The notes under the pieces: generated by a model | What the model saw: only the letters and a program-made list of their open reading frames with translations | Told to the model about the DNA's origin: nothing | Database searches by the model: none | Part shown: piece by piece, positions 25,429-33,730 of the stretch | Position numbering within the stretch: position 1 is the stretch's first letter | Layout of the letters: each line of letters opens with the position of its first letter | Position numbers and translations under genes: made by a program | NCBI GenBank assembly: GCA_942492635.1 | Contig: CALOFP010000001.1 | Coordinates: forward strand, 939,446 to 1,003,445 | Direction: 5' to 3' | Origin: CALOFP01 sp942492635 | GTDB taxonomy: Bacteria > UBP6 > UBA1177 > CALOFP01 | Length of the DNA stretch: 64,000 nt

Positions 25429-27006
25429 TTATTTTCCGCCGCCGCCGGGACCTCTTCCTCTTCTGGATCTTCCGGCACCGCGAACCGACGGCCACTGAAA
25501 ACGAAATCCACCTCGTTTTCCCCACACACTGCCGCCGTAACGCTTTCTGGAGTAGCGGCTTGAAGTTCCCCAGCGCCGAGGCTCGGAAGCAGGTCCGTAA
25601 TAAGGACGGGCGGAGCGGTACCCGGTGTTCCAATAATTCCAATCGTTGTAATAGTATCTTCTTCCGTAGAGCATGTTGGAAAAGAAGTAATATTTTCCAT
25701 ACCACTCCCAGAATCGATTTCCTCTTTCGTCCCTGCTCCATTTACCGTATCTTTCATTTCCAACATAGGCCATTCCGGGAGGCGCAGCCTGTGTAAGTTT
25801 TTCATCTTCGTAAGATCCGTACGGTTTTGAAACAACTGCCATTCCAAGGTTTTCTTTATTTGCATTGAAGTAGGATTCGTCGACTTCAATCCAGTCTGTT
25901 TCGCTCTTCTTATCGTCTTCGACAATAATATACTTATGGTAAAAACGACTGCCGGCATCATCAACCCAGAAACTGGCTGAATCGGCACTTCCGCTTCTCC
26001 AAGGATAATCAAGATGGATTCCCAGTTCGCTCCAGCTCTTTCTTGAAACAAGTATTGAGGGACTGCTTCGGTATACTCGAGCAATTTCTCTGTTCGGATA
26101 ATATTTTGCCAATTCTGCAGCCGCATTTTCACTGATTGTTCTTGCCGGGTAGGTATATGTATATTCTGTTGCAAAATCTGAGCTTTCATCCCAAGTTGAA
26201 CGACCAATTTCAACCGAATAACCGATTTTCATGTCGGAAAGAATTTTTGTATAGCTTTTTGAGAGCTGGATGATGCGCTTTTCAATTTCACCGGAGTCTT
26301 TCTTTAGATTTTCCAAATTCTCTTCGATGAATATTGTACCGTCGCCGAAAACTGCCAGATCCTTCTCATCCTTTTTGTGCTCTTCCCGAACTTTGGCTAT
26401 AGATTTTTCCAAATCATTTCTCTTTTTGATAAGAGCCGCAAATCTTCCTTCGAGATCTTCTTTTTTCCTTGGGAAGATCTCCTTTGTTTCGGAAACTTTG
26501 GTGCTTGTAGAATCAATAACAGATTTTGTCTCCGTTAAAGCCTTTTCCGCCCTTTCGAGAAACTTATCCGGATTTTTCAAAACATTCTGAAGGAAACCGA
26601 TTCTTTCCCCCGGTTTTTTAGCGAATTTTTCAGCATCCTTCAGATGAATCTCCAGACGACTCAGAAGTACCTTTAATTTTCCGGCATCTTTGCTCTCATC
26701 TTTATCCAGGACGGGAACAATCTGGCTCTTATTTATCTCGGAAGCCACACTGACGCTCCTGGAGGCGTCCTCAAAATGCTTACTCCATGATTCCCTTTCG
26801 TCATAAATCTTTAACTTCCTATAATCAGAAGTTTTTCTAAAAGAATCCAGATCGGATTTTCTCTTTTCAACATTTTTATCAACATTCTTAATCGCCGCTG
26901 GAACAGACTCCGCCTTCTTTACAAGATCATCCGGCAAACTGTCGCATTTCGGCATAACCAGAAAAAAGAAAAGGATCAAAAGAAGAACCCAAACAAATTT
27001 ATTCAT
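25429..27006 (-). CDS. Secreted or periplasm-anchored coiled-coil protein with Arg/Gly/Tyr-rich tail
   Basis: A 525-residue protein of unknown function. An N-terminal hydrophobic segment (about 4-19) is followed by a lone Cys21 (MPKCDSL), not a strong lipobox. Residues 25-270 are charged and helical with coiled-coil character. The central part (about 280-400) is mixed, with IGYSVEIGRSTWDESSDFATEY and WIEVDESYF. The last 120 residues are rich in Tyr, Trp, Arg and Gly and end GRGPGGGGK. GAGGT precedes the start and TATAAT lies at 27045-27050 (minus strand). It is first in the cassette with DUF350, CPBP and SpeE-like genes, so it may be that system's envelope component. Confidence 0.7.
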   Translation of the reverse strand: MNKFVWVLLLILFFFLVMPKCDSLPDDLVKKAESVPAAIKNVDKNVEKRKSDLDSFRKTSDYRKLKIYDERESWSKHFEDASRSVSVASEINKSQIVPVLDKDESKDAGKLKVLLSRLEIHLKDAEKFAKKPGERIGFLQNVLKNPDKFLERAEKALTETKSVIDSTSTKVSETKEIFPRKKEDLEGRFAALIKKRNDLEKSIAKVREEHKKDEKDLAVFGDGTIFIEENLENLKKDSGEIEKRIIQLSKSYTKILSDMKIGYSVEIGRSTWDESSDFATEYTYTYPARTISENAAAELAKYYPNREIARVYRSSPSILVSRKSWSELGIHLDYPWRSGSADSASFWVDDAGSRFYHKYIIVEDDKKSETDWIEVDESYFNANKENLGMAVVSKPYGSYEDEKLTQAAPPGMAYVGNERYGKWSRDERGNRFWEWYGKYYFFSNMLYGRRYYYNDWNYWNTGYRSARPYYGPASEPRRWGTSSRYSRKRYGGSVWGKRGGFRFQWPSVRGAGRSRRGRGPGGGGK

Positions 27007-27189
27007 ACCAACCTCTAAATTAACGTCAAAATTATGTACGCGTTATTATAACCACAGGATTATCCAATAAAAGTTTTTTCATTTTAAGCACCGATCGAAT
27101 CGGGATAAAACCGGCTCAACTTCTTTTTCATTTTTCCATTTTCTTATGCTATAGTTGATCGGTTTAAATAACTTTTTTGGAGAAGAGCT

Positions 27190-27717
27190 ATGAGGAAAAA
27201 TGGAAAATATTTTTCTCTTCTTTTTGCTTTGCTTTTATTTCTCACGGGATGTTCAACAACAGAATGGGCTGTTATCGTATCTGATAAGGGTTTTGAGAAA
27301 GAGAAAGCGGAAAAGGTTATTACCAAATGGATAGTTGCGCATTCAGAAGAGAAAGAACTGAACATTAAGGGCGATGCTCTGAAACTAAAAAATGAAAAGG
27401 ATGCCGAATTTTTAACCGGAATTTCAAGCAGTATGAAGAAAGATCGCTTTTTGACGGACGAAGAGGTTAAACGAATTAGAGGATTTACAAAAGCCTCCGA
27501 ATTTCTTGTGATAAACGCGGATCCTGTCGAACCTAGAAAATTGAAAAACGGCCAGTGGTGGACAAAGATAATAATTCACGTGATGAACTGCTCCATAGAT
27601 AAAAAAACATGCACCCGAAAAGGCGGAAACATTACCACATACAACGAAATATCAACAGATTCAAAAGAACACGCCGTTAAACTGGGAATAGAAAAATCGC
27701 TGGATACGCTTCTTTAG
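27190..27717 (+). CDS. Small lipoprotein of unknown function
   Basis: A 175-residue predicted lipoprotein with lipobox LTGC (Cys21). The mature part is charged, with a Cys pair in NCSIDKKTC near 140-146. No family is recognised. GGAGAAG is placed well for the ATG at 27190. It is a lone plus-strand gene between two minus-strand operons and ends seven bases before the convergent ZIP gene. Confidence 0.7.
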   Translation: MRKNGKYFSLLFALLLFLTGCSTTEWAVIVSDKGFEKEKAEKVITKWIVAHSEEKELNIKGDALKLKNEKDAEFLTGISSSMKKDRFLTDEEVKRIRGFTKASEFLVINADPVEPRKLKNGQWWTKIIIHVMNCSIDKKTCTRKGGNITTYNEISTDSKEHAVKLGIEKSLDTLL

Positions 27718-27723
27718 GTCCGA

Positions 27724-28536
27724 TCAAATAAATAACACCAGGGAAAGTGCCATAATGGCCATTCCGGAAATTACTCCAAAAATCGAGAGGTGATGTTCGC
27801 CGTACTTTTCGGCGGCGGGAAGAAGCTCGTCAAGGGAGATGTAGACCATAATTCCTGCAACTCCGGCAAACATTGCGCCGAAGAGTGTGTCGTTGAGAAA
27901 AGGGAGCAGGATGAGGAAGGCGATAAGTGCCCCGAGCGGTTCGGCAAGGCCGGAGAGAAATGAGTAGCGGAAAGCTTTCCGCCTGCTTCCGGTTGCGTAA
28001 AAGATGGGAACGGAGACTGCGATTCCCTCGGGAATGTTGTGAATTGCGATGGCCACGGTTACGGGAATGGCTATTGACGGTTTCTGAATAGCGGCCATGA
28101 ATGTTGCGATTCCTTCGGGAAAATTGTGAATCGCAATGGCAAATGCTGTGAAAACGCCCATTCGGAGAAGTTTTTTATCGTGAGTTTTGCTATCTTTAGG
28201 ATCCATCTCTTCAAGCATGTGCATTTCGTGCGGATTTTCCACTTCAGGCACAAGGTTATCGATAATTGCGATGAGCGCGATACCAGCGAAAAAGGATGCT
28301 ATCGCAGCCCAGTTTCCGGCTTTTTCGCCGAGAGCTTCCACAAAGGAGCTTCGCGCTTCGTCCAGAATCTCAACAAACGAAACGTAAAGCATAACTCCGG
28401 CCGAAAAACCGAGCACATATGAGAGAGCCTTTCGATTTGTCTTCTTAACAAAAAAGGCGATGGCGCTGCCGATTCCTGTCGAAAGCCCCGCAATCATTGT
28501 GAGTGATGCAGCAATTAAAATTGTTTTGGTCTCCAT
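27724..28536 (-). CDS. zupT: ZIP-family metal importer (ZupT-like)
   Basis: A 270-residue inner-membrane protein with eight predicted helices. The metal path has the paired signatures AIAIHNFPEGIAT and AIAIHNIPEGIAV in helices 4 and 5, and a charged metal-rich loop before them (EMHMLEEMDPKDSKTHDKK). Family members import zinc, iron or manganese. It is the last gene of a five-gene operon with rubrerythrin and ribonucleotide reductase, 33 bases after nrdB and with GGGGGAG ahead of its start. The context suggests supply of metal to the di-iron or di-manganese enzymes of the operon. Confidence 0.92.
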   Translation of the reverse strand: METKTILIAASLTMIAGLSTGIGSAIAFFVKKTNRKALSYVLGFSAGVMLYVSFVEILDEARSSFVEALGEKAGNWAAIASFFAGIALIAIIDNLVPEVENPHEMHMLEEMDPKDSKTHDKKLLRMGVFTAFAIAIHNFPEGIATFMAAIQKPSIAIPVTVAIAIHNIPEGIAVSVPIFYATGSRRKAFRYSFLSGLAEPLGALIAFLILLPFLNDTLFGAMFAGVAGIMVYISLDELLPAAEKYGEHHLSIFGVISGMAIMALSLVLFI

Positions 28537-28569
28537 TTACTCCCCCTGAATTTGACTCTTTCGATCAAA

Positions 28570-29616
28570 TCATATTTCGTCCCAGCCTTCAACGGCGCTG
28601 GACTGGTTGTAACTTGTCACCGTACTTTCAAAAAAATTGGCCTTCACTGAGCCTTCACCTTCCGTATCCGCAATCCTCTCAAGATGGCGGTACGGATTTT
28701 TGTCGAAACCTTGAAAAAGAGGTTCGAATCCGAGAGCTTCGAGTCTTTTATTGGCCAGGAACTTTGTATACATTTCGGTGCTCTCAGTTGTCACACCCAA
28801 AATATTGTCACCTATTATGTGATTTGTCCAGTTTATCTCCTGCTCCACGGCAGTTCGGAACATTGAGTGAACAAGTTGCTGCGAAATAAACCCCGAATTC
28901 TCACTTTCGATTTCCGAAATTATTTTTTCAAACAGCACCACGTGAGTGAGTTCGTCCCGGTTGATGTAGCGGATAATATCGGCTGTTCCGGACATTAGAT
29001 TTCTGGCGGCAAGAAGGTAGAAGAAATTGAATCCGTTGTAAAAGTAGAGTGATTCCAAAAGGTAGTTGGCTATCAAAACTTCAGCGAAGTTCTCGTCGGT
29101 CACATCATTCTGGAAATCCTGGTAGATTCCGGCAATAAAACCGATTCTCTCAAAAAGAATTTGGTCATCACGCCAGTAGTCGTAGATGTGGTTCCTTTTT
29201 TCCGGAGAGACAATTGTCTCAATGAGATATGCATAGCTCTGGCTGTGAATCGCCTCCTGATAGGTCTGGATGGAAAGAAGCAGATTTACCTCGGGAGCCG
29301 TCACGTAATCGGAAATATTGGGAATATTATTTGTCTGAATGCTGTCGAGAAAAATGAGGAACGAGAGAATGCCGTCGTATGCCTCCTTTTCATGTGGAGT
29401 CAATTTGTGGTAACTCTGAAGATCGGATGAAAGATCGACCTTTTCGGGAATCCAGAAATTTTCCATCATGGATCTGTAGAGCCTGGTGGCCCAGAGGTAT
29501 CTAACATTGTTGAGATTAAAAATGTTGGTTGTGTTGCCGTCGACTATCTTCCTTTCCCGCAGGGAATCATCACCCTGCGGATTGAACAGCTTCTTTCTCT
29601 TAATTATTTTTTCCAC
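28570..29616 (-). CDS. nrdB: Class I ribonucleotide reductase, small (radical) subunit
   Basis: A 348-residue R2 protein that holds the metal centre used to start deoxyribonucleotide synthesis. The ligands are Asp91 (FLDSIQ), Glu121 and His124 (EAIHSQSY), Glu188 (LESLYFYNGF), and Glu222 and His225 (RDELTHV). The radical Tyr is present at 128, so the usual tyrosyl-radical mechanism is expected. The C-terminal tail ends in acidic residues for docking to NrdA. It lies nine bases after nrdA, with GAGGT before the start. Whether the metal is Fe-Fe or Mn-Fe/Mn-Mn cannot be read here; no nrdI gene is seen. Confidence 0.95.
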   Translation of the reverse strand: MEKIIKRKKLFNPQGDDSLRERKIVDGNTTNIFNLNNVRYLWATRLYRSMMENFWIPEKVDLSSDLQSYHKLTPHEKEAYDGILSFLIFLDSIQTNNIPNISDYVTAPEVNLLLSIQTYQEAIHSQSYAYLIETIVSPEKRNHIYDYWRDDQILFERIGFIAGIYQDFQNDVTDENFAEVLIANYLLESLYFYNGFNFFYLLAARNLMSGTADIIRYINRDELTHVVLFEKIISEIESENSGFISQQLVHSMFRTAVEQEINWTNHIIGDNILGVTTESTEMYTKFLANKRLEALGFEPLFQGFDKNPYRHLERIADTEGEGSVKANFFESTVTSYNQSSAVEGWDEI

Positions 29617-29625
29617 ATCAAACCT

Positions 29626-31869
29626 CTAGTTGGCACAGGAGACACATTGGGAATTCGCTCCCGCAACGTTGCTGTTTTTCTGAATAGTCCTGGTGTAGTA
29701 AATTGTCTTGCAACCCTTTTGCCACGCCTCAAAAACGGTTTCGTAAATATCTTTCGCCCTCACATTGTTGTTGAGGTTGTAGAGAAGTTCAAAACTTATT
29801 CCCTGATCGACCCACTTCTGGATTGCGGCTATCATTTCGACTACCGATTTCTGGTCCATGTGCCTGTTTTCCTTGTAATACCAGAAGTAATCCCGAATAA
29901 ACGGCGGACAGATCGGAACAGCTCCGTTGGCGCTTTTATCCATGTGGAACTTGCTGAAAATCGGAAGTACGCTCGGCGAACAGCCCTGGAGAAGAGCGCT
30001 TGAAGTGTTTGGCGCAATTGCAAGAAGATGGCTGTTGCGAATTCCGTACTTTTTTACTCGCCGGGCGAGTTTCTCCCACTTTTCAGAAGAGGAACTGTTT
30101 TTATCGAACCACTCCTTTTTTCTTCCGAGAACAATTCCGTTATCCCAGTCACTTCCGTGAAATTTCCTGTAGCTGCCCCGTTCGATTGCGAGATCGACGC
30201 TGGCGGAAATTGCGTGATAAGCGATCTTTTCAAAAAGATCGGAGACGAAATCTACCGATTTTTCATAAGATTTCTTATTTACGACAAGAAAATCCGCAAG
30301 GCCCATTGCTCCGACTCCGATTGCACGGTAAAGCGAGTTGTGCCTGTCGCTTTCGGGAATGGGAGTTCCCGTTAGATCTATGGTGTTATCCAGAATCCTT
30401 ACGGCTGAGGATGCGAGGTATTCGATTTCACTCAAACCTTCAACATTCGCAAGATTTATCGACAGCAGATTACATGTGTGGACCGTTCCCATTTCTCCAT
30501 TATCAGAACTGTCTGACGGTCGTGTGGGTGAAAAGTTGGAAAAGGATTCCTGGCAGAGGTTTCCGCACCCGATCATTCCTGTGTGCTTATTGGGATTCAG
30601 TCGGTTGACGGTGTCCTTGAAAAAGATGTAGGGCATTCCGGTTTCCACCTGCGATTTGAGTATGCTTTTCATCAAATCACGGGCATTTACCCTCTTTTTG
30701 AGTTTTATGGAGTCGTCATACTCCAAGGCCGTGTATCGTCGTTCGAAATCCTCGCCCCAAAGTTCGGCAAGTTCGATTCCGTACCTCCTCCTCACCTCAC
30801 CCGGATCCAACAGGGTCCACTCTATCTTTTTATCAACACGCTTCATGAAAAGATCGGGAATTACAACCTGGGGAAAAATATCGTAGGCCTTTTTCCTCTG
30901 ATCTCCGGTTTCCGTCTGCAACTCAAGAAAATCCTCAATGTCGAGATGCCAGATATCGAGCGCCGTAGTCAGCGCTCCGGCCCTTTTGCCCAGCTGATTG
31001 ACTGCCACGGCAGTGTCGTTGAATAGGCGGATCCAGGGAACAACTCCGCCGGACGCGCCCGGAGTATTCTTTATCATAGCGCCCCTTGCTCGAATCCTGC
31101 TGAGACAGACACCGGCACCGCCGCCGTTTTTGGAGATTTTTGCAACGGCTGCGATGTTGTGAAAAATCGAGTCGAGTGAATCATCCGCCGCCGTGATAAA
31201 GCAGCTGGAAAGGTTGCTTCCCTTTTTCCTCAGGTTGGAAAGGATCGGCGTCGCCAGAGAGAGCTTTCTTTTTGAGATGAGGCTGTAAACTTCCCGCGCA
31301 AATTCCATTCTTCGATCCTTCTCTTCAACTGACGCGAGCCAGAGGGCAATTGTAAGATACATCTGCTGGGGAAGTTCGAAGTGATGAATTCCGTCCTTTA
31401 TCAGATACCTGTTCGCAAGAATATTTATTCCGGCGTAATCGTAATCAAGATCGTTTTCGATGAAAATGAAAGTACCGGCCTCATCAAGCTCATCCGCACT
31501 GTAGAGCTCAAGAATTTTGGGATCGTAAAGACCTTTTTTAACTGCCGATTTCACAAATTCAAGATAGTTGCAGTAGGGAAAGTCTATGCAATCGCGATAG
31601 TGGGACACCTCCTTGTAAAGTTCCATCACATATAGTCTTGCGGCCACGACTCTCCAATCCGGAGCCTCTACCGAGGTGAGGGCGAGCGCGGTGTCGATGA
31701 GGGACTGCTGAATTTTTGTCGTTGTGACATCGCCGTTGTAGATGGAATTTATGTGACTTTCCAGTTCAAGGGATTCCACATCAAGATCCAGACAGGCCCA
31801 ACTGACCGCGTTCCTGATTTCATCGATATTCAGATCGGTTTCTTTATAGTTTCTCTTAATTACAGCCAT
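29626..31869 (-). CDS. nrdA: Class I ribonucleotide reductase, large (catalytic) subunit
   Basis: A 747-residue R1 protein. An N-terminal ATP-cone (about 1-90, VIKRNYKETDLNIDEIRNAV) provides allosteric control. The catalytic barrel includes SNLSSCF, the thiyl-radical segment GNLCQES and HTCNLLSINL, which supply the three active-site cysteines. The C-terminal CVSC carries the shuttle pair reduced by thioredoxin or glutaredoxin. The length is standard. It is the third gene of the operon, 45 bases after the winged-helix gene. Confidence 0.96.
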   Translation of the reverse strand: MAVIKRNYKETDLNIDEIRNAVSWACLDLDVESLELESHINSIYNGDVTTTKIQQSLIDTALALTSVEAPDWRVVAARLYVMELYKEVSHYRDCIDFPYCNYLEFVKSAVKKGLYDPKILELYSADELDEAGTFIFIENDLDYDYAGINILANRYLIKDGIHHFELPQQMYLTIALWLASVEEKDRRMEFAREVYSLISKRKLSLATPILSNLRKKGSNLSSCFITAADDSLDSIFHNIAAVAKISKNGGGAGVCLSRIRARGAMIKNTPGASGGVVPWIRLFNDTAVAVNQLGKRAGALTTALDIWHLDIEDFLELQTETGDQRKKAYDIFPQVVIPDLFMKRVDKKIEWTLLDPGEVRRRYGIELAELWGEDFERRYTALEYDDSIKLKKRVNARDLMKSILKSQVETGMPYIFFKDTVNRLNPNKHTGMIGCGNLCQESFSNFSPTRPSDSSDNGEMGTVHTCNLLSINLANVEGLSEIEYLASSAVRILDNTIDLTGTPIPESDRHNSLYRAIGVGAMGLADFLVVNKKSYEKSVDFVSDLFEKIAYHAISASVDLAIERGSYRKFHGSDWDNGIVLGRKKEWFDKNSSSSEKWEKLARRVKKYGIRNSHLLAIAPNTSSALLQGCSPSVLPIFSKFHMDKSANGAVPICPPFIRDYFWYYKENRHMDQKSVVEMIAAIQKWVDQGISFELLYNLNNNVRAKDIYETVFEAWQKGCKTIYYTRTIQKNSNVAGANSQCVSCAN

Positions 31870-31914
31870 AATTGTTACCGAAAATGTTGGTTGATTGAAA
31901 AAATCGTCCCTTTT

Positions 31915-32091
31915 CTACGGCAGGGAATAGAAACATCTCTTGGGTGAGATTATTTTACCTTCTTCTTTGAGAGCCTTGAAGATTTTTGTAAGTTCTTTCT
32001 TGTCGATTCCTGTTATCTCGGCAATCTCACCGGGCCTTACAGGTTTTCCACAATCTTCCATCGCCTTGAGAACCTTTTCTTTCAACCCCAT
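31915..32091 (-). CDS. 58-residue winged-helix protein between rubrerythrin and nrdA
   Basis: A short gene read directly from the minus strand. It starts MGLKEKVLKAMEDCGKPVRP and continues with GEIAEITGIDKKELTKIFKA, LKEEGKIISPKRCFYSLP. The pattern helix, turn, GIDKKELTKIFKALKEEGKI, then a strand pair is that of a compact winged-helix DNA-binding domain. GGAG lies seven bases before the ATG. There are two Cys (14 and 53), which could sense redox state or bind metal. It may regulate the operon or act as an accessory factor; small proteins of this look are known beside rubrerythrin-type genes but not assigned. Confidence 0.8.
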   Translation of the reverse strand: MGLKEKVLKAMEDCGKPVRPGEIAEITGIDKKELTKIFKALKEEGKIISPKRCFYSLP

Positions 32092-32138
32092 AACATTCTC
32101 CTTCAGATTAAAAAGGGGACCCGAAGGTCCCCTGAAAA

Positions 32139-32687
32139 TTATTTACCGAAGTGTCTCTTGAGAAGACCGTTGAAGCCCATTCCGTGTCTTGCCTCATCCT
32201 TTGCCATCTCGTGAACTGTGTCGTGGATAGCGTCGAGGTTGAGCTCTTTTGCAAGTGTTGCGAGATCCATCTTTCCTTTGCAGGCACCGTTCTCTGCAGC
32301 AACTCTTGCCTCAAGGTTTGCCTTTGTATCGGCAACGAGAACCTCTCCGAGAAGCTCGGCGAATCTTGCCGCGTGATCAGCCTCTTCGAAAGCGTATCTT
32401 CTGTAAGCCTCTGCAATTTCAGGATACCCTTCCCTGTCTGCCTGACGGCTCATTGCAAGGTACATTCCGACCTCTGCGCACTCTCCGTTGAAGTTGGCGC
32501 GAAGACCTTCGATGATTCTCGGATCGACATCCTTTGCAATACCGATTCTGTGCTCATCAGCATACGCAAGATCACCCTCTTCCATTATTTCAAACTTCTC
32601 AGGACCTACACTGCAGGTAGGACATTTCTCCGGAGCAGTTTCACCTTCATGAACATAACCACAAACCTGACAAACCCATTTTTTCAT
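32139..32687 (-). CDS. rbr: Reverse-type rubrerythrin with N-terminal rubredoxin domain
   Basis: A 182-residue peroxide-detoxifying protein. The start MKKWV follows GGAG; two upstream Mets are not supported. The rubredoxin-like iron site is at the N-terminus (Cys6, Cys9, Cys22, Cys25). The ferritin-like di-iron domain follows (about 60-180), with Glu residues in NGECAEVGMYL, FEEADHAARF and HEMAKDEARHG and His105 and His168. In classical rubrerythrin the order is reversed. Such proteins reduce hydrogen peroxide and often respond to oxygen in anaerobes. It is first in the operon and directly behind the metalloregulator-type palindrome. Confidence 0.92.
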   Translation of the reverse strand: MKKWVCQVCGYVHEGETAPEKCPTCSVGPEKFEIMEEGDLAYADEHRIGIAKDVDPRIIEGLRANFNGECAEVGMYLAMSRQADREGYPEIAEAYRRYAFEEADHAARFAELLGEVLVADTKANLEARVAAENGACKGKMDLATLAKELNLDAIHDTVHEMAKDEARHGMGFNGLLKRHFGK

Positions 32688-32732
32688 CTTGAACTCCTTC
32701 ATATAAAAAGTTAACAACGAACAACCTGCTTA

Positions 32733-32755
32733 ATAACGATAATGATTATCGTTAT
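32733..32755 (-). promoter_or_regulatory. 23-bp perfect palindrome, Fur/PerR-type operator
   Basis: The sequence is a perfect inverted repeat with 11-bp arms around a central base at 32744; its core is GATAATGATTATC. This is the 7-1-7 form recognised by Fur/PerR-family repressors. It begins three bases downstream of the inferred -10 element, so a bound repressor would cover the transcription start of the rubrerythrin-nrdAB-ZIP operon. Confidence 0.75.
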
Positions 32756-32758
32756 CTT

Positions 32759-32787
32759 TTTATCTCATTTTTCAGCCCTCTTGTCAA
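32759..32787 (-). promoter_or_regulatory. Promoter of the rubrerythrin-nrdAB-ZIP operon
   Basis: A perfect TTGACA at 32782-32787 and GATAAA at 32759-32764 on the minus strand, 17-bp spacer, immediately upstream of the palindrome. Confidence 0.55.
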
Positions 32788-32935
32788 TTTTTTCTGAAAA
32801 TATCCAGGAAAAATTATCCCTTCAGTTGTTTTTATTGACGTTTTCCTTAACTGCCGTATAAAAAACAACAAGATCCAAGGTTGCTGAAAAATGTTACCTG
32901 AATTTTTAAGGAAATGAAATTATTTCTATTTCAGC

Positions 32936-32965
32936 CGCGAAAACACGCGAAAAGGCGCGAAAGGG
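32936..32965. repeat. Three 10-nt tandem words
   Basis: CGCGAAAACA, CGCGAAAAGG and CGCGAAAGGG stand end to end in the gap between the rubrerythrin promoter and the next gene. Nothing else is recognised in this 245-bp remainder. Confidence 0.6.
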
Positions 32966-33032
32966 GGAGAAAAAGATCTTTTCTACAGGAAATATCTTTT
33001 ACCGGAAAATCCTGTTGCGAACTTTTTTAATA

Positions 33033-33497
33033 TTAATCCAACACTTCCTGCATTTTCTTCCAAACCTTTTCATTTGGGAAAAATCTGAGATGCCAGAGTG
33101 TGGAAGTAACTGTGAACAACAATACAAAAGTCCAGTGACCGGTGAATATGGAGAGAATTAAACCGAAATGCGCCGCTGATGCCGGCACAGCAACATGCAC
33201 AGAAAAGAAAGTTAGAACAAGAGAGTACTTATCTTCCTCCGGCACTTTCTCAAAGTCAGTTTGAAACCGGCGGGAAAGATTTTTCTTTCCGGTCATCTTC
33301 ATTATTTTTGCTACAACAAAAGTGAGAGGATAACTCATCAAAGCTACAACAAAATACACATAAATATGCGACTGAAATTCTTCAACAGGAATAGGTTTTA
33401 TGCTATCTACCAAGAATGCAAAAATTACAGGAATAAAAACATACGAGACAAAAATAAGCATCCACATAATTTTGGCACCCTTCTGACTTTTTTCCAT
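33033..33497 (-). CDS. Unknown four-helix membrane protein
   Basis: A 154-residue protein with four predicted membrane helices (about 10-30, 43-60, 96-115 and 118-135). The start MEKSQKG has GGAG at proper distance; the longer start options lack one. The basic loop MTGKKNLSRRFQTDFEKVPEEDKY lies between helices 2 and 3. No family is recognised. It is flanked by AT-rich gaps on both sides and appears monocistronic. Confidence 0.6.
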   Translation of the reverse strand: MEKSQKGAKIMWMLIFVSYVFIPVIFAFLVDSIKPIPVEEFQSHIYVYFVVALMSYPLTFVVAKIMKMTGKKNLSRRFQTDFEKVPEEDKYSLVLTFFSVHVAVPASAAHFGLILSIFTGHWTFVLLFTVTSTLWHLRFFPNEKVWKKMQEVLD

Positions 33498-33730
33498 TTT
33501 AAACTCCATTACTTTGAAAGTATAACAGCTTTTCATTATTTAAAGTTATCGAAAGTATATTCAAAACATTGATTTTTCAAAATATTTTTTATAGAATTAT
33601 GAATAGACAACAAACGGCTATGCTTTAAAAAGACAAAATTTCTAACAAACATCTTGAACTGTTCCTGTAACATGTCGAATTTTCGAAATATTAATCTGAA
33701 ATTTCAGAGCTTTTTTCAGTTAATAATTCC

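Noticed and set aside
25422..26213. 263-residue minus-strand frame overlapping the coiled-coil gene
   Set aside because: It is an alternative frame of the same region with no start site and no recognisable domain; the longer frame has a signal-like N-terminus and coiled-coil regularity.
31870..31914. NrdR box upstream of nrdA
   Set aside because: No pair of acaCwAtATaTwGtgt-like repeats was found between the winged-helix gene and nrdA or near the operon promoter.
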